Shown here: piece by piece, positions 30,546 through 41,243 of the stretch | Numbering within the stretch: the first letter of the stretch is position 1 | How the letters are laid out: each line of letters begins with the position of its first letter | DNA from: Modicisalibacter muralis | Lineage (GTDB): Bacteria; Pseudomonadota; Gammaproteobacteria; Pseudomonadales; Halomonadaceae | Assembly: GCF_900102945.1 (NCBI RefSeq) | Contig: NZ_FNGI01000007.1 | Location: 1-64,000 of the forward strand | Direction: 5' to 3' | Length of the DNA: 64,000 nt | Made by a program: the position numbers and the translations under genes | Notes under the pieces: model-generated | What the model was told of the DNA's origin: nothing | Databases searched by the model: none | The model's input: only the letters and a program-made list of their open reading frames with translations

Positions 30546-30575
30546 TTGGTAATCGGCTGAGGCAGTTCGTATAAT
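30546..30575 (+). promoter_or_regulatory. Sigma-70 promoter of ppa
   Basis: TTGGTA (30546-30551), an 18-base spacer and a perfect TATAAT (30570-30575) precede ppa by 40 bases. Confidence 0.65.
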
Positions 30576-30615
30576 TCGCCGGATTTCGCGCTATGCCAAC
30601 CGCAAGGACTCGACG

Positions 30616-31146
30616 ATGAGCTTCAACCAGATTCCCGCTGGCAAGGATCTTCCCAACGACGTTTATGTCGTGATCGAGATCCCTGCCAATCACAGTCCGA
30701 TCAAATACGAGATCGACAAGGACATGGACGCGCTGATGGTCGACCGCTTCATGGCCACGCCGATGTTCTACCCGGCCAACTATGGCTTCATTCCCAACAC
30801 GCTGGCCGACGATGGCGACGCCCTCGATGCATTGGTCGTCACGCCGCATCCGGTGCAGCCCGGCAGCGTGATTCGCGCACGTCCGGTGGGCGTACTCAAC
30901 ATGACCGACGAAGCCGGGGAAGACGCCAAGCTGGTATGCGTGCCGCACGGCAAGCTGTCCTCGCTGTATGACGAGGTTCAGGAAGTCGTCGATCTGCCCG
31001 AGCTGCTGCGCCAGCAGATCGCCCACTTCTTCGAGAACTACAAGGATCTCGAGAAAGGCAAGTGGGTCAAGGTCGAATCCTGGGACGGCGCCGATGCCGC
31101 GCGCCAGGCGATCGAGAAGGCCGTGGCCGCCTATACCAAGCAGTGA
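30616..31146 (+). CDS. ppa: Inorganic pyrophosphatase (family I)
   Basis: A 176-residue soluble PPase that hydrolyses PPi to phosphate. The metal-binding signature [10 protein letters not shown] (canonical DGDPLDVLV) and [12 protein letters not shown] are present, and the length matches hexameric bacterial enzymes. It has a strong promoter and ends before a long hairpin. Its nearness to pfp, which uses PPi, is noted but no operon links them. Confidence 0.96.
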   Translation: MSFNQIPAGKDLPNDVYVVIEIPANHSPIKYEIDKDMDALMVDRFMATPMFYPANYGFIPNTLADDGDALDALVVTPHPVQPGSVIRARPVGVLNMTDEAGEDAKLVCVPHGKLSSLYDEVQEVVDLPELLRQQIAHFFENYKDLEKGKWVKVESWDGADAARQAIEKAVAAYTKQ

Positions 31147-31164
31147 ACCTCGCCGTGTAGCAAT

Positions 31165-31196
31165 GCATCGGGCCGCCTATCCAGGCGGCCCGATGC
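31165..31196. terminator. Bidirectional-type hairpin between ppa and DUF2333 gene
   Basis: A perfect 13-bp stem (31165-31177 with 31184-31196) with a 6-base loop lies between two convergent stops. T-runs are weak on both sides. Confidence 0.65.
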
Positions 31197-31218
31197 GTTA
31201 TGGCGCAAAGCAGCTCGA

Positions 31219-32541
31219 TCAGCTTTTCGAGCCTGGTGTCGTCGCCGGCACTTTGGGCGGCGACGAGAGCGACTCGCCAGCCGGCTCGTTGGCCGAGGGA
31301 CTAGCGGCATTCGAAGCCTCTGGCGCGGGAGCCTGCTCGGCACTCTGGGTATCTTGCTGAGCGCTCGGGGTATCTTGCTGACCGCTGCCAGTGGACTGGG
31401 CACCGCCTGCCTCGCCACCCGTAGCCTGGCCTGGCGCGGGCTCTTTGCTGGGTGCCGCCTGCTTGCCGGCGGGCCGGTCGCTCCCGCCACCCTGCGCATC
31501 GCCAGCCGGGGCCGCCTTCGATGCGGCATTGGCCGCTGGCTCGACCGCCACGTCAGCGACGCTATCGGCTAGCGAGCCGGCCAGTTCGCTGACCGCCAGG
31601 GTGTGATTGGCCAACACCAGCGAATGGTTGGCGAAGATACCGAAACCGGAGCCGTTGAGAATGATCGGGCTCCATACCCGGCGCTGCGCGAGCTCCAGTT
31701 CGGCTATCATCCGCTCGACATCGCCAGACACTCCGGCCTTGGCCAACACGTCACTGTAATCGCGCGCCACGGCCTGGAGCAGATGCATCGCCGCCCAGGC
31801 ATCGCCGCGTGCCTCGAAGAAGACATTGTCGATCCGAAACCAGGGTGTGGCATCCGGCAGGTCGGCCTCGCCAACGCCCAACTGGCGCAGCGCATCGGGG
31901 TCATCGACACTCGCCGACAGGCGGTTGGTCAGCTCGCCGAAACGTGCACTGAGCGAATGCAGCCACTCGGCCAGGCCGCTACCGTCGTCAACGAAGCCGC
32001 TCGCGTCCTGCCCCGACAGGTTGGCCAGATATTCTTCCAGCACAGCCACGGCCTTGGCATAGCGTTTCTCGGCGGCCGGATAGAGCCAATCCTGGCTGTC
32101 CGTGGCCAGTGCCTCGCCGGCCTGCTGCAAGGCTCCGGCATTCTCGGCACTCAACGCCGGTAGCGCCTGGGCCATCAGCCGGGCCTCATGCAACACGCCA
32201 TATTCCCAGTTCGGCATGTTATCCAGCCACACGCCTGGCGGCGCCACGTCGTTACGCAGATAGCCACCCGGCTTGTCGAGCAGGGTTTCGATGGCGGTCA
32301 TCAGGCTGGCGACCGTCACGCTACCGCGCGCCGCCGGCTGTGAGGACGCCTGGCCGCGCTGCTCAACAACCGCCTGCTCGACGCTGAAGTCATCCGGTCG
32401 TTGGCTCCACCAGATCCCGAGACCGATGCAGATCACCAGATAGAGCACCAGCAGCACCAGCAGCGGCTTCCATATCCAGCCGTACTCGGGGCGCTCCAGC
32501 ACCTCGGTACGACCACGCTTGCGATTGCGAAGAGTTGTCAT
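31219..32541 (-). CDS. DUF2333 family inner-membrane protein
   Basis: A 440-residue protein with one TM helix (about residues 25-47; WKPLLVLLVLYLVICIGLGI) and a periplasmic domain. Family blocks are GGYLRNDVAPPGVWLDNMPNWE, DNVFFEARGDAWA and WSPIILNGSGFGIFANHSLVLANH. Residues about 340-440 are a low-complexity Ala/Pro/Gln/Ser tail with short QDT-Q-S repeats, not part of the family core. The function is unknown. The start at 32541 was chosen because the sequence upstream does not look coding. Confidence 0.85.
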   Translation of the reverse strand: MTTLRNRKRGRTEVLERPEYGWIWKPLLVLLVLYLVICIGLGIWWSQRPDDFSVEQAVVEQRGQASSQPAARGSVTVASLMTAIETLLDKPGGYLRNDVAPPGVWLDNMPNWEYGVLHEARLMAQALPALSAENAGALQQAGEALATDSQDWLYPAAEKRYAKAVAVLEEYLANLSGQDASGFVDDGSGLAEWLHSLSARFGELTNRLSASVDDPDALRQLGVGEADLPDATPWFRIDNVFFEARGDAWAAMHLLQAVARDYSDVLAKAGVSGDVERMIAELELAQRRVWSPIILNGSGFGIFANHSLVLANHTLAVSELAGSLADSVADVAVEPAANAASKAAPAGDAQGGGSDRPAGKQAAPSKEPAPGQATGGEAGGAQSTGSGQQDTPSAQQDTQSAEQAPAPEASNAASPSANEPAGESLSSPPKVPATTPGSKS

Positions 32542-32732
32542 GTCCACGACGTCCTTGGGCGTGACGATTGAGAATTGGTTCCACCGGAAGGGTATCCTAT
32601 CATGCAGCATTCGGCGCGCCGCGACTCTCAACGCGGAACTCGCTAACGCACCGAGGGTCGCAAGCTGCGCCTCGCGCTTTTCAAAGGCTCGTCAAGGGCT
32701 TCGTTCAAGCCCATTCAAGGATCGCCGTTTCG

Positions 32733-34589
32733 ATGCTACGCCCACTTACCCTGCTGTCCCTGCTGATTCTCTGGCTATTCGCCGCAACCGCTCAAGCCGG
32801 CTGGTTCGACGATAACGTCCGCGATGACGACTTCCTGCCGGTCGATGAGGCCTTCCAGGCCAGCACCTGGCACGACGAGGACACGCTCTACGTGGGCTTC
32901 GAAAACGCCGAGGGCTATTACCTTTACCGGCATCGCTTCGCTATCGAGAGTCTTGAGAACGGCGTCACCCTGGGCGAGCCGCAATTGCCGCCCGGCGAGT
33001 TCAAGACCGATGAATTCCTCGGCGACGTGTATGTCTTCTACGACCGCGTGGTGATGGCCGTACCCTTCAGCGGCACGCCGGATGGCGGCCTCGATGCCGC
33101 CGTGACCTTTCAGGGCTGTGCCGATGCCGGCCTGTGCTATCCGCCCGAGCGGCTGACGCTGACCTCGCTGCCGGGCTCGCCACCCGCTGCGTTTTCCAGC
33201 ATCGATGCCAGCGTTAACGGCGACATCGCCGCAACGACACCGCCGCCCGACACAAACGGCTCGGCGGTGCCACTCAGTGAAGACAGCCGCTTTCGCACGC
33301 TGCTCGACGACGCCCGCCCGCTGACGGTATTGGGCCTGTTCTTCCTCGCCGGGCTAGGGCTGACCTTTACACCCTGCGTCTTGCCGATGGTCCCGATTCT
33401 ATCGTCGATCATCGTCGGTCAGAACGCCGGACGCGCCCGCGCGCTGGGCCTGTCGGCCAGCTACGTCGGCGGCATGGCTATAACCTATGCACTCGTTGGC
33501 GTGTTGATGGGGCTGTTCGGCGCCGGGCTCAACCTTCAGGCGCGACTGCAATCGCCCTGGGTGCTGATTCCGTTCGCCGCGCTGTTCGTGCTCTTCGCGC
33601 TGGCGATGTTCGGGCTCTTCGACCTGAAGCTGTCGCCACGCATGGCCGCCCGCGTCGATGGCTGGCAAATGCGCCTGCAGAACAGCGGTCCCGCTGGCCT
33701 GGCGCTGGCCGGCGCGCTGTCGGTCGCGGTGGTGTCGCCCTGCGTGTCGGCGCCGCTGGCCGGCGCGCTGGTGTTCATCTCGACGACCGGCGATGCGCTG
33801 ATGGGTGGCTGGGCGCTGCTGTCGCTGGCGTTGGGGATGGGCGTACCGCTGCTGCTGGTAGGCACCTTCGGCACCACCCTGCTGCCACGCTCCGGCGCCT
33901 GGATGAATGGCGTCAAGGTGGCCTTCGGCGTGCTGCTGCTGGGCATCGCCATCTGGCTGATCGCCCGCCTGCTGCCCGGCCCAGTGGCACTGCTGCTGTG
34001 GGGAGCGCTGGCAGTGGGCAGCGCGCTCGCGCTCGGTGCGCTGAGCGTCAATCAGCGCCAAGGCTGGCCACGCGTTCGCCAGGCCGCGGGCATCGTGCTG
34101 CTGGCCTGGGGCGTCGCGCTAGTGCTGGGCGCCGCGCGGGGTGGCGAAAATCCACTGCGCCCGCTGGCCAGCCTCGGCACACCCAGCGCAGCCGCCGAGA
34201 CGCTCGCCTTCACCCGCGTGACGACGCTGGCCCAACTCGAGGAACAACTGGCCCGCGCGGCGCGGCTCGGCCGGCCGGCTTTTGTCGATTTCAGCGCCGA
34301 CTGGTGTATCTCCTGCAAGATCATGGAACGTGACGTCTTCCCCGCCCCGGCAGTCGCCGAACGGCTCGCCGACTTTCATCGCATCCGCGCCGATGTCACC
34401 GCCACCGACGCCGACAGCCGCGCCCTGCTCGATCATTTCGGACTGTTCGGGCCGCCCAGCCTGCTGTTCTTCGCCCACGGCGAGGAACTGCGCCAGGCAC
34501 GCATTCAGGGTGAAGTCGACGCCGCCACCTTCGCCGCCCACCTCGAACGGTTGATCCAGCACCTCAACGCCGATGGACAAAGTGCCTAA
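32733..34589 (+). CDS. dsbD: Thiol:disulfide interchange protein DsbD
   Basis: A 618-residue protein that carries electrons from cytosolic thioredoxin to periplasmic DsbC and CcmG. A signal peptide of about 22 residues precedes the N-terminal domain (FQGCADAGLCYPPE). The eight-TM core has one Cys in each half (TPCVLPMVP and SPCVSAPL). The C-terminal thioredoxin domain has FSADWCISCKIMERDVF. All three Cys pairs are intact. The ATG at 32733 gives the signal peptide. Confidence 0.95.
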   Translation: MLRPLTLLSLLILWLFAATAQAGWFDDNVRDDDFLPVDEAFQASTWHDEDTLYVGFENAEGYYLYRHRFAIESLENGVTLGEPQLPPGEFKTDEFLGDVYVFYDRVVMAVPFSGTPDGGLDAAVTFQGCADAGLCYPPERLTLTSLPGSPPAAFSSIDASVNGDIAATTPPPDTNGSAVPLSEDSRFRTLLDDARPLTVLGLFFLAGLGLTFTPCVLPMVPILSSIIVGQNAGRARALGLSASYVGGMAITYALVGVLMGLFGAGLNLQARLQSPWVLIPFAALFVLFALAMFGLFDLKLSPRMAARVDGWQMRLQNSGPAGLALAGALSVAVVSPCVSAPLAGALVFISTTGDALMGGWALLSLALGMGVPLLLVGTFGTTLLPRSGAWMNGVKVAFGVLLLGIAIWLIARLLPGPVALLLWGALAVGSALALGALSVNQRQGWPRVRQAAGIVLLAWGVALVLGAARGGENPLRPLASLGTPSAAAETLAFTRVTTLAQLEEQLARAARLGRPAFVDFSADWCISCKIMERDVFPAPAVAERLADFHRIRADVTATDADSRALLDHFGLFGPPSLLFFAHGEELRQARIQGEVDAATFAAHLERLIQHLNADGQSA

Positions 34590-34776
34590 CTTCCTAAAAC
34601 GGTCGTTTAAATCCATCCCTCCCGCAACGATCCGTCGCCAACTGGACAACATCGCGTATTTTCGGCACACTCCGCCATCACTGGCCCAATAGGCGGCCCG
34701 GGACGGCATCTTGCGGGAATCTGCCGTGATCCGGTCGAAGTTTGAACAGGTTAACAGCGTTACCCGAGGACTCTTA

Positions 34777-35214
34777 ATGGCCCGACTACTGGTACTCAAC
34801 GGCCCCAACCTGAATCTGCTGGGCACCCGCGAACCCGAGGTATACGGGACCACGACCCTGGAAGACATTCGCCTGAGCCTGACCACGCGAGCCTTCGAGG
34901 GCGGCCATCAACTCGATTGGCTGCAATCCAATGCCGAGCATGAGTTGATCGCCCGCGTGCACGGCGCGCGCGACGACGGTACCGACTTCATCCTGATCAA
35001 TCCCGCCGCCTTTACCCATACCAGCGTCGCCCTGCGCGATGCGCTGACCGGCGTGGCCATCCCGTTCATCGAATTGCACCTGTCCAACGTTCACGCCCGC
35101 GAGCCGTTTCGCGCCCATTCGTATTTCTCCGATGTGGCGGTGGGGGTCATCTGCGGCTTCGGTGCCGACAGCTATCAACTCGCATTGGATGCGGCCCTGC
35201 AACGCCTGGCCTAG
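34777..35214 (+). CDS. aroQ: 3-dehydroquinate dehydratase, type II
   Basis: A 145-residue enzyme of the shikimate pathway. It shows [18 protein letters not shown] (catalytic Tyr at the end), [15 protein letters not shown] and [16 protein letters not shown] with the catalytic His. The ATG at 34777 has GAGGA upstream. It precedes accB by 49 bases, the usual aroQ-accB-accC order. Confidence 0.97.
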   Translation: MARLLVLNGPNLNLLGTREPEVYGTTTLEDIRLSLTTRAFEGGHQLDWLQSNAEHELIARVHGARDDGTDFILINPAAFTHTSVALRDALTGVAIPFIELHLSNVHAREPFRAHSYFSDVAVGVICGFGADSYQLALDAALQRLA

Positions 35215-35263
35215 GCCTGCGTCGTATCGTGCCCAAGCCCATTCACACTGAAGAGACATCGAC

Positions 35264-35752
35264 ATGGATATCCGTAAAGTCAAAAAGCTGATCGAACTGT
35301 TGGAAGAGTCCAACATCAGCGAGATCGAAATCCAGGAAGGCGAAGAGTCGGTACGCATCAGTCGTCATCCACATGGCGCGCCGAGCCAGGCGATGCCGAT
35401 GGCCATGCACCAACCCCAATACCCGCCCCAGTGGAGCGCCCAGCAGGCACCCATGCACGCACCGGCAGCGGAGCCCGCCCACGCGGAATCCGAGTCCCAG
35501 GCACCCGCCCAGCCAGCCGGCCACGCCGTTACCTCGCCAATGGTCGGCACTTTCTATCGCGCCCCAGCACCCGGCTCCAAGCCGTTCGTCGAGGTCGGTC
35601 AGAGCGTCAAGAAGGGCGAGACCATCTGTATCGTCGAAGCCATGAAAATGATGAATCAGATCGAGTCCGACAAGGACGGCACGATCGAAGCCATCCTGGT
35701 CGAGGACGGCGAGCCGGTCGAATTCGACCAGCCAATGCTGATCATCTCCTGA
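35264..35752 (+). CDS. accB: Acetyl-CoA carboxylase biotin carboxyl carrier protein
   Basis: A 162-residue BCCP. The N-terminal helix ([22 protein letters not shown]) and a Pro/Ala/Gln/His linker lead to the biotinyl domain with the thumb-containing [18 protein letters not shown] and the biotinylated Lys in [13 protein letters not shown]. It is the first gene of accB-accC. Confidence 0.97.
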   Translation: MDIRKVKKLIELLEESNISEIEIQEGEESVRISRHPHGAPSQAMPMAMHQPQYPPQWSAQQAPMHAPAAEPAHAESESQAPAQPAGHAVTSPMVGTFYRAPAPGSKPFVEVGQSVKKGETICIVEAMKMMNQIESDKDGTIEAILVEDGEPVEFDQPMLIIS

Positions 35753-35771
35753 ACCACGAATGGACAATCCC

Positions 35772-37112
35772 ATGTTGGATAAGGTACTCATCGCCAACCG
35801 TGGCGAGATCGCCCTGCGCATCCTGCGCGCCTGCAAGGAACTGGGCATCCGCACCGTCGCGGTACATTCCAAGGCCGACCGCGAACTGATGCATGTACGC
35901 CTGGCCGACGAAGCGGTCTGCATCGGCCCGGCGGCCTCGACGCAGTCCTACCTCAATATTCCGGCGCTGATCAGTGCCGCCGAGGTCACCGACGCCAGCG
36001 CCATTCACCCCGGCTACGGCTTTCTCTCCGAGAATGCCGACTTCGCCGAGCAGGTCGAACGCTCCGGCTTCGTGTTCATCGGCCCACGCGCCGAGACCAT
36101 TCGCCTGATGGGCGACAAGGTCAGTGCCATCGAGTCCATGAAAGAAGCCGGCGTGCCTACCGTGCCGGGCTCCGACGGCCCACTGCCGGAGGACGGCGAC
36201 GCGCTACTCGCCACCGCCCGGCGCATCGGTTACCCGGTGATCATCAAGGCCGCCGCCGGCGGTGGCGGACGCGGCATGCGCGTGGTGCATAGCGAGGCTC
36301 ACCTGCTCTCTTCGGTCAGCGTGACCAAGAGCGAGGCCAGCGCCGCGTTCGGCGACGGCACGGTCTACATGGAGAAGTTTCTCGAGCAGCCGCGTCACGT
36401 CGAGGTCCAGGTGCTGGCCGATGGTCAGGGCAATGCGATACACCTCTTTGATCGCGACTGTTCGCTGCAGCGCCGTCATCAGAAGGTGCTCGAGGAGGCG
36501 CCGGCCCCGCATATCGACCCCGACGCTCGCGCCAAGGTGCTCAAGGCGTGTATCGATGCCTGCAACAAGATCGGTTATCGCGGCGCTGGCACCTTCGAGT
36601 TTCTCTACGAGAAAGGCCAGTTCTTCTTCATCGAGATGAACACTCGGGTCCAGGTCGAGCACCCGGTCACCGAAATGGTCACCGGCGTGGATATCGTCAA
36701 GGAGCAGCTACGCATCGCTTCCGGCCTGCCACTGTCGATCACGCAGGAAGACGTCGAGCTCAACGGTCATGCCTTCGAGTGTCGTATCAACGCCGAAGAC
36801 GCACGCACCTTCATGCCCTCGCCGGGCAAGGTGACGCTCTATCATGCGCCGGGCGGGCTCGGCGTGCGCATGGACTCGCACCTTTACACCGGCTATACGG
36901 TGCCGCCTCATTACGACTCGCTGATCGGCAAGCTGATCACCTGGGGCGAGAACCGCGAGATCGCCTTGACCCGCATGCGTAATGCGCTCGATGAACTGCT
37001 GGTGGAAGGCATCAAGTCCAACATCGATCTGCAAAAGGATCTGGTGCGCGACGCCAACTTCCAGCAAGGCGGCGTGAACATCCATTACCTGGAGAAAAAG
37101 CTCGGCGCTTGA
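35772..37112 (+). CDS. accC: Acetyl-CoA carboxylase biotin carboxylase subunit
   Basis: A 446-residue biotin carboxylase, committing bicarbonate to malonyl-CoA synthesis with AccB and the carboxyltransferase. The N-terminal [20 protein letters not shown] matches AccC closely, which decides the start at 35772 over an ATG at 35760. ATP-grasp motifs [11 protein letters not shown] and [18 protein letters not shown] are present. A strong terminator follows. The paralogue at 5914-7329 serves pyruvate carboxylase. Confidence 0.97.
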   Translation: MLDKVLIANRGEIALRILRACKELGIRTVAVHSKADRELMHVRLADEAVCIGPAASTQSYLNIPALISAAEVTDASAIHPGYGFLSENADFAEQVERSGFVFIGPRAETIRLMGDKVSAIESMKEAGVPTVPGSDGPLPEDGDALLATARRIGYPVIIKAAAGGGGRGMRVVHSEAHLLSSVSVTKSEASAAFGDGTVYMEKFLEQPRHVEVQVLADGQGNAIHLFDRDCSLQRRHQKVLEEAPAPHIDPDARAKVLKACIDACNKIGYRGAGTFEFLYEKGQFFFIEMNTRVQVEHPVTEMVTGVDIVKEQLRIASGLPLSITQEDVELNGHAFECRINAEDARTFMPSPGKVTLYHAPGGLGVRMDSHLYTGYTVPPHYDSLIGKLITWGENREIALTRMRNALDELLVEGIKSNIDLQKDLVRDANFQQGGVNIHYLEKKLGA

Positions 37113-37129
37113 CCCCCGAGCCGACTCCC

Positions 37130-37157
37130 AAGGGCAGCCTGGCTGCCCTTCTTTTTT
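37130..37157 (+). terminator. Rho-independent terminator of accC
   Basis: A 9-bp stem (37130-37138 with 37142-37150), a 3-base loop and a run of six T residues separate accC from prmA. The T-run is directly adjacent to the prmA ribosome-binding site (TGGAG). Confidence 0.9.
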
Positions 37158-37167
37158 GGAGCCTGCC

Positions 37168-38091
37168 ATGCCCTGGCTGCAACTCAAGGCGCGCGTCGCA
37201 CCCGAGCAGGCCGAGACCCTCGAGGAACTGCTGTTGGCCGAGGGCGCCACGGCCATCACCCTGCAGGATGCCCACGACGACCCGGTTTTCGAGCCCGATC
37301 GCGGCACCACGCCGCTGTGGTTCGAAACGGTACTGACCGGGCTCTACGACAATCTGGAAGATATCGAGCCGATGCTCGAACGGGTCCGCCAGGCCTGGGC
37401 GATGGAGATGGCCGACGAGCCGTGCCCCGAGATCGAGTTCGAACTGCTCGCCGATCGCGATTGGGAACGCGAATGGATGGATGGCTTCACGCCGCTGAAG
37501 ATGGGCGAGCGCTTGTGGATCGTACCCAGTTGGCATGATGCCCCGGAGCCCGGCGCCGTCAATCTGCTGCTCGACCCCGGCCTGGCCTTCGGTACCGGCA
37601 CCCATCCGACTACCGCGCTGTGCCTGGGCTGGCTCGACGCATTGAGTGGCGATGGCGAACTCGATGGTTGCGACGTGCTGGATTTCGGCTGCGGTTCGGG
37701 CATTCTCGCCATCGCCGCGCTCAAGCTCGGTGCGACGCGGGCCGTGGGTACCGATATCGACCCTCAGGCGCTAACCGCCAGTCGCGATAACGCCCAGCGC
37801 AATGCCATCGCCGATGACGACTTCACACTGCTATTGCCGGAGGCGCTACCCAGTGCCACCGATCAACGTTTCGCGGTGGTCGTCGCCAATATTCTTGCCG
37901 GGCCGCTGGTCGAACTGGCACCGCTCATCGCTGGCCATGTCGCTCCCGGTGGCCGGCTGGCGCTGTCCGGCATTCTCGCCAGCCAGGCCGATGAGGTCAG
38001 CGATGCCTACCGCGATCAGGGGCTTGCGATGGACGAGCCCGCCGAACGCGACGGCTGGGTGCGGCTGACCGGTAGGCGCCCGACAAGCTAG
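37168..38091 (+). CDS. prmA: Ribosomal protein L11 methyltransferase
   Basis: A 307-residue SAM-dependent enzyme that trimethylates L11. An N-terminal L11-binding domain is joined to a Rossmann methyltransferase domain with [40 protein letters not shown] and [15 protein letters not shown]. The ATG at 37168 has TGGAG upstream; an in-frame TTG at 37156 is less likely. Confidence 0.96.
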   Translation: MPWLQLKARVAPEQAETLEELLLAEGATAITLQDAHDDPVFEPDRGTTPLWFETVLTGLYDNLEDIEPMLERVRQAWAMEMADEPCPEIEFELLADRDWEREWMDGFTPLKMGERLWIVPSWHDAPEPGAVNLLLDPGLAFGTGTHPTTALCLGWLDALSGDGELDGCDVLDFGCGSGILAIAALKLGATRAVGTDIDPQALTASRDNAQRNAIADDDFTLLLPEALPSATDQRFAVVVANILAGPLVELAPLIAGHVAPGGRLALSGILASQADEVSDAYRDQGLAMDEPAERDGWVRLTGRRPTS

Positions 38092-38182
38092 GAAGTCGCA
38101 GCGTTGATCGCTACCGGCCTTCAATCCAGACGCTTCGGTCGGTATCATGTGCAACCCCTTGTGTCCGAGACTGCGAATCACG

Positions 38183-39205
38183 ATGCCTGCCAGCGCCTGC
38201 GTCGAGCCACCCGCCATTGGCCCCTACCGATTGCCCAACCGGGTCATCCTGGCGCCCATGGCCGGTGTTACCGACCGCCCGTTTCGCCAGCTCTGCCGCA
38301 AGCTCGGCGCCGGCCTGGTGGTATCGGAAATGGTCATCGCCGACCCTAGCCTGTGGCATACCCGCAAATCGCGCGCGAGGCTCGATCATCGCGGCGAACC
38401 GGGTCCGCGTTCGGTACAGATTGCCGGTGGCGATCCCGAAATGCTCGCCGACGCCGCCCGCCAAAGTGCCGCTCGGGGCGCGCAGATCGTCGACATCAAC
38501 ATGGGTTGCCCGGCGAAAAAGGTCTGCAACAAGGCAGCCGGTTCGGCACTGTTGCGCGACGAACGGCTGGTCGCCGAGATTCTTGAAGCGGTGGTCGCCG
38601 CGGTCGATATCCCGGTGACGTTGAAGATTCGCACCGGCTGGTGTGCAGACAGCAATAACGGAGTACGCGTGGCGCGGATTGCCGAGCAGACCGGCATTCA
38701 GGCCCTGGCGGTGCATGGCCGTACCCGCGAGCAGCGCTATACCGGGTGCGCCGAGTACGACACCATCGCCGCGATCAAGGCCGCGGTGACGATCCCCGTA
38801 TTCGCCAACGGCGATATTACATCGCCCGAGAAAGCTGCCGAGGTCCTCGTCTATACTGGTGCGGATGCCGTGATGATCGGTCGTGGCGCCCAGGGCAATC
38901 CTTGGATATTTCGCCAGATAGATCACTACCTGCGCACCGGTAGGATACTGGCCGAGCCATCCGGCGCCGAGCGGCGTACGGTGATGCAGGGCCATCTCGA
39001 GGCGCTGCATGCCTTTTACGGCGATCACATGGGCGTGCGTATCGCGCGCAAGCACATCGGCTGGTATCTGGGCACCCGCGAGGACGCCAAGCGCCTGCGG
39101 GCGAGCTTCAACGCCCTGGAAAGCCCTGACGCACAACGTCATTTCGTCGATGAACTGTTTCGCCAGGCGGATTCGCCGGCGACAAATGGAATTAATGCAG
39201 CATGA
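38183..39205 (+). CDS. dusB: tRNA-dihydrouridine synthase B
   Basis: A 340-residue FMN enzyme reducing uridine in the tRNA D-loop. It has APMAGVTDRPFRQLCRKLGA, the catalytic Cys in INMGCPAKKVCNKAAGSAL, HGRTREQRYTG and the FMN-phosphate site GADAVMIGRGAQGNPWIF. The ATG at 38183 fits DusB length. The stop overlaps the fis ATG (ATGA), the classical dusB-fis operon. Confidence 0.96.
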   Translation: MPASACVEPPAIGPYRLPNRVILAPMAGVTDRPFRQLCRKLGAGLVVSEMVIADPSLWHTRKSRARLDHRGEPGPRSVQIAGGDPEMLADAARQSAARGAQIVDINMGCPAKKVCNKAAGSALLRDERLVAEILEAVVAAVDIPVTLKIRTGWCADSNNGVRVARIAEQTGIQALAVHGRTREQRYTGCAEYDTIAAIKAAVTIPVFANGDITSPEKAAEVLVYTGADAVMIGRGAQGNPWIFRQIDHYLRTGRILAEPSGAERRTVMQGHLEALHAFYGDHMGVRIARKHIGWYLGTREDAKRLRASFNALESPDAQRHFVDELFRQADSPATNGINAA

Positions 39206-39507
39206 CCAGCAGGCAAGCCATTACATCCGACCAGGAGCCACTCGACACGCCTCCCGCGCCTCCCGCTATTCTACCTCGCGGGCAGACGCTACGTGAGGCG
39301 GTCGACGACGCCATGCGGCGCTACTTCACCCATCTCGACGGCGAAACGGTGACCGACCTTTACGCCATGGTGATCGCCGAGGTCGAGGCGCCGCTGCTTT
39401 GCGCCGTGCTCGAGCACGCCAGCGGCAACCAGACCCGCGCCGCCGACATCCTCGGCCTGAATCGCGGCACGCTGCGCAAGAAGCTCAAGCAGTACGACCT
39501 GATCTGA
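39202..39507 (+). CDS. fis: DNA-binding protein Fis
   Basis: A 101-residue nucleoid protein that bends DNA and activates rRNA promoters. The C-terminal helix-turn-helix is intact (HASGNQTRAADILGLNRGTL followed by RKKLKQYDL). The N-terminal 25 residues are a Pro-rich variant segment. It is coupled to dusB and followed by a terminator. Confidence 0.95.
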   Translation: MTSRQAITSDQEPLDTPPAPPAILPRGQTLREAVDDAMRRYFTHLDGETVTDLYAMVIAEVEAPLLCAVLEHASGNQTRAADILGLNRGTLRKKLKQYDLI

Positions 39508-39520
39508 TCGTATATTTCGA

Positions 39521-39557
39521 GAGGGGAGCCCTGCTGACGGCTCCCCTTTTGCGTTTT
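39521..39557 (+). terminator. Rho-independent terminator of dusB-fis
   Basis: A 9-bp stem (39522-39530 with 39539-39547) with an 8-base loop is followed by TTT, then GCG and TTTTT. It lies 14 bases after fis. Confidence 0.85.
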
Positions 39558-39588
39558 TCAAGCTATTGGCACTCAAGAGTGGAGCATC

Positions 39589-41181
39589 ATGGCCGAACAA
39601 CCTTCCAAGCCCCCTGCCTTGCCGGTGCGTCGTGCACTGATCAGCGTCTCGGACAAGACCGGTATCGTCGATTTCGCGCGTGGTCTCGCCGCGCGTGGGG
39701 TGGCATTGTTATCCACCGGCGGCACCTATCGCCTGCTCGAGGATAACGACATCGCCGTTACCGAGGTTTCCGAGCACACCGGTTTTCCCGAGATCATGGA
39801 TGGCCGCGTCAAGACCCTGCACCCCAAGATCCACGGCGGCATTCTCGGGCGGCGAGGCCAGGACGATGCGATCATGGACGAGCACGCCATCGATCCCATC
39901 GACATGGTGGTGGTCAACCTTTATCCGTTCGCCCAAACCGTCGCCAAGCCCGATTGCACGCTCGATGATGCCATCGAGAACATCGATATCGGCGGACCGA
40001 CCATGGTTCGCGCCTGCGCCAAGAACCACGCCCATACCACCATCGTCGTCGACAACGGCGACTACGCCAGAGTACTCGGCGAACTGGCCGCGCTGGATGG
40101 CGCGGTGAGCGATACCACCCGCTTCGACCTGGCGGTCAAGGCCTTCGAGCACACCGCCGGCTATGACGCGGCCATCGCCAATTACCTGGGCCAGCAAGTG
40201 GAAGGCGGCGAGCCGGGTTTCCCGCGCACCTACAACGTGCAGTTGCACAAGAAGCAGGCGATGCGCTATGGCGAGAACCCGCATCAGCAGGCGGCTTTCT
40301 ATGTCGAGGCCGGCGCTGGAGAAGCCAGCGTCTCCACCGCGCGGCAGCGCCAGGGCAAGGCGCTGTCGTTCAACAATGTCGCCGATACGGATGCCGCCTT
40401 CGAATGCGTCAAGGCGTTCGGCGATACCGCCTGCGTGATCGTCAAGCACGCCAATCCCTGCGGCGTGGCGCTGGGCGAAACGCCGCTGGCGGCTTATGAA
40501 AAGGCCTTCGCCACCGACCCGACCAGCGCCTTCGGCGGCATCATCGCCTTCAACGTGCCACTCGATGCCGAGACCGCGCGGGCGATCGTCGCCCGCCAGT
40601 TCGTCGAGGTGATCATCGCGCCGGGTGTAGCGGACGAAGCCGCCGCGATCGTCGCCGAGAAGCCCAACGTGCGCCTGCTCGACACCGGTGAGAACTGGCC
40701 CGGTGAACGCCAGCGCGCGCATGACTTCAAGCGCGTCAGCGGTGGGTTGCTGGTGCAGGATCGCGATCTGGGCATGGTTAGCCGCGACGAGTTGAAGGTG
40801 GTCACCGAGCGCGCGCCCTCCGAGCAGGAACTGCGCGACCTGGCCTTCGCCTGGCGCGTCGCCAAGTACGTCAAGTCCAACGCCATCGTCTATGCCCAGC
40901 AAGGCCAGACCATCGGCGTCGGCGCTGGCCAGATGAGCCGCGTTTATTCAGCCAGGATCGCCGGCATCAAGGCCGCCGACGAAGGCCTGACGGTGCCCGG
41001 CTCGGTGATGGCGTCGGATGCCTTCTTCCCGTTTCGCGATGGCATCGATGCCGCGGCGGCAGCCGGCATCACCGCGGTGATTCAGCCCGGTGGCTCGATG
41101 CGCGATCAGGAAGTCATCGATGCCGCCAACGAGGCAGGCATTGCGATGGTGTTTACCGGCATGCGGCATTTCAGGCACTGA
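39589..41181 (+). CDS. purH: Bifunctional AICAR formyltransferase/IMP cyclohydrolase
   Basis: A 530-residue enzyme for the last two steps of IMP synthesis. The N-terminal MGS-like cyclohydrolase domain shows [28 protein letters not shown] and [15 protein letters not shown]. The C-terminal transformylase domain has the [11 protein letters not shown] motif and ends with [12 protein letters not shown]. It is of normal length and stands alone after the fis terminator. Confidence 0.97.
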   Translation: MAEQPSKPPALPVRRALISVSDKTGIVDFARGLAARGVALLSTGGTYRLLEDNDIAVTEVSEHTGFPEIMDGRVKTLHPKIHGGILGRRGQDDAIMDEHAIDPIDMVVVNLYPFAQTVAKPDCTLDDAIENIDIGGPTMVRACAKNHAHTTIVVDNGDYARVLGELAALDGAVSDTTRFDLAVKAFEHTAGYDAAIANYLGQQVEGGEPGFPRTYNVQLHKKQAMRYGENPHQQAAFYVEAGAGEASVSTARQRQGKALSFNNVADTDAAFECVKAFGDTACVIVKHANPCGVALGETPLAAYEKAFATDPTSAFGGIIAFNVPLDAETARAIVARQFVEVIIAPGVADEAAAIVAEKPNVRLLDTGENWPGERQRAHDFKRVSGGLLVQDRDLGMVSRDELKVVTERAPSEQELRDLAFAWRVAKYVKSNAIVYAQQGQTIGVGAGQMSRVYSARIAGIKAADEGLTVPGSVMASDAFFPFRDGIDAAAAAGITAVIQPGGSMRDQEVIDAANEAGIAMVFTGMRHFRH

Positions 41182-41192
41182 CGCCTGCGGCA

Positions 41193-41224
41193 AGCTAGAA
41201 GCTAGAAGCTAGAAGCTAGAAGCC
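41193..41224. repeat. Tandem 7-bp repeat AGCTAGA x4
   Basis: Four exact AGCTAGA units run from 41193 to 41220 and are followed by AGCC. The block begins 12 bases after purH. A partner CTTCTAGCT lies about 50 bases downstream, giving a 9-bp inverted match. Confidence 0.9.
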
Positions 41225-41243
41225 AAGAATGATCCTGCCCCTA

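Noticed and set aside
39709-40902. Minus-strand ORF of 397 codons
   Set aside because: Antisense to purH; no recognisable domain.
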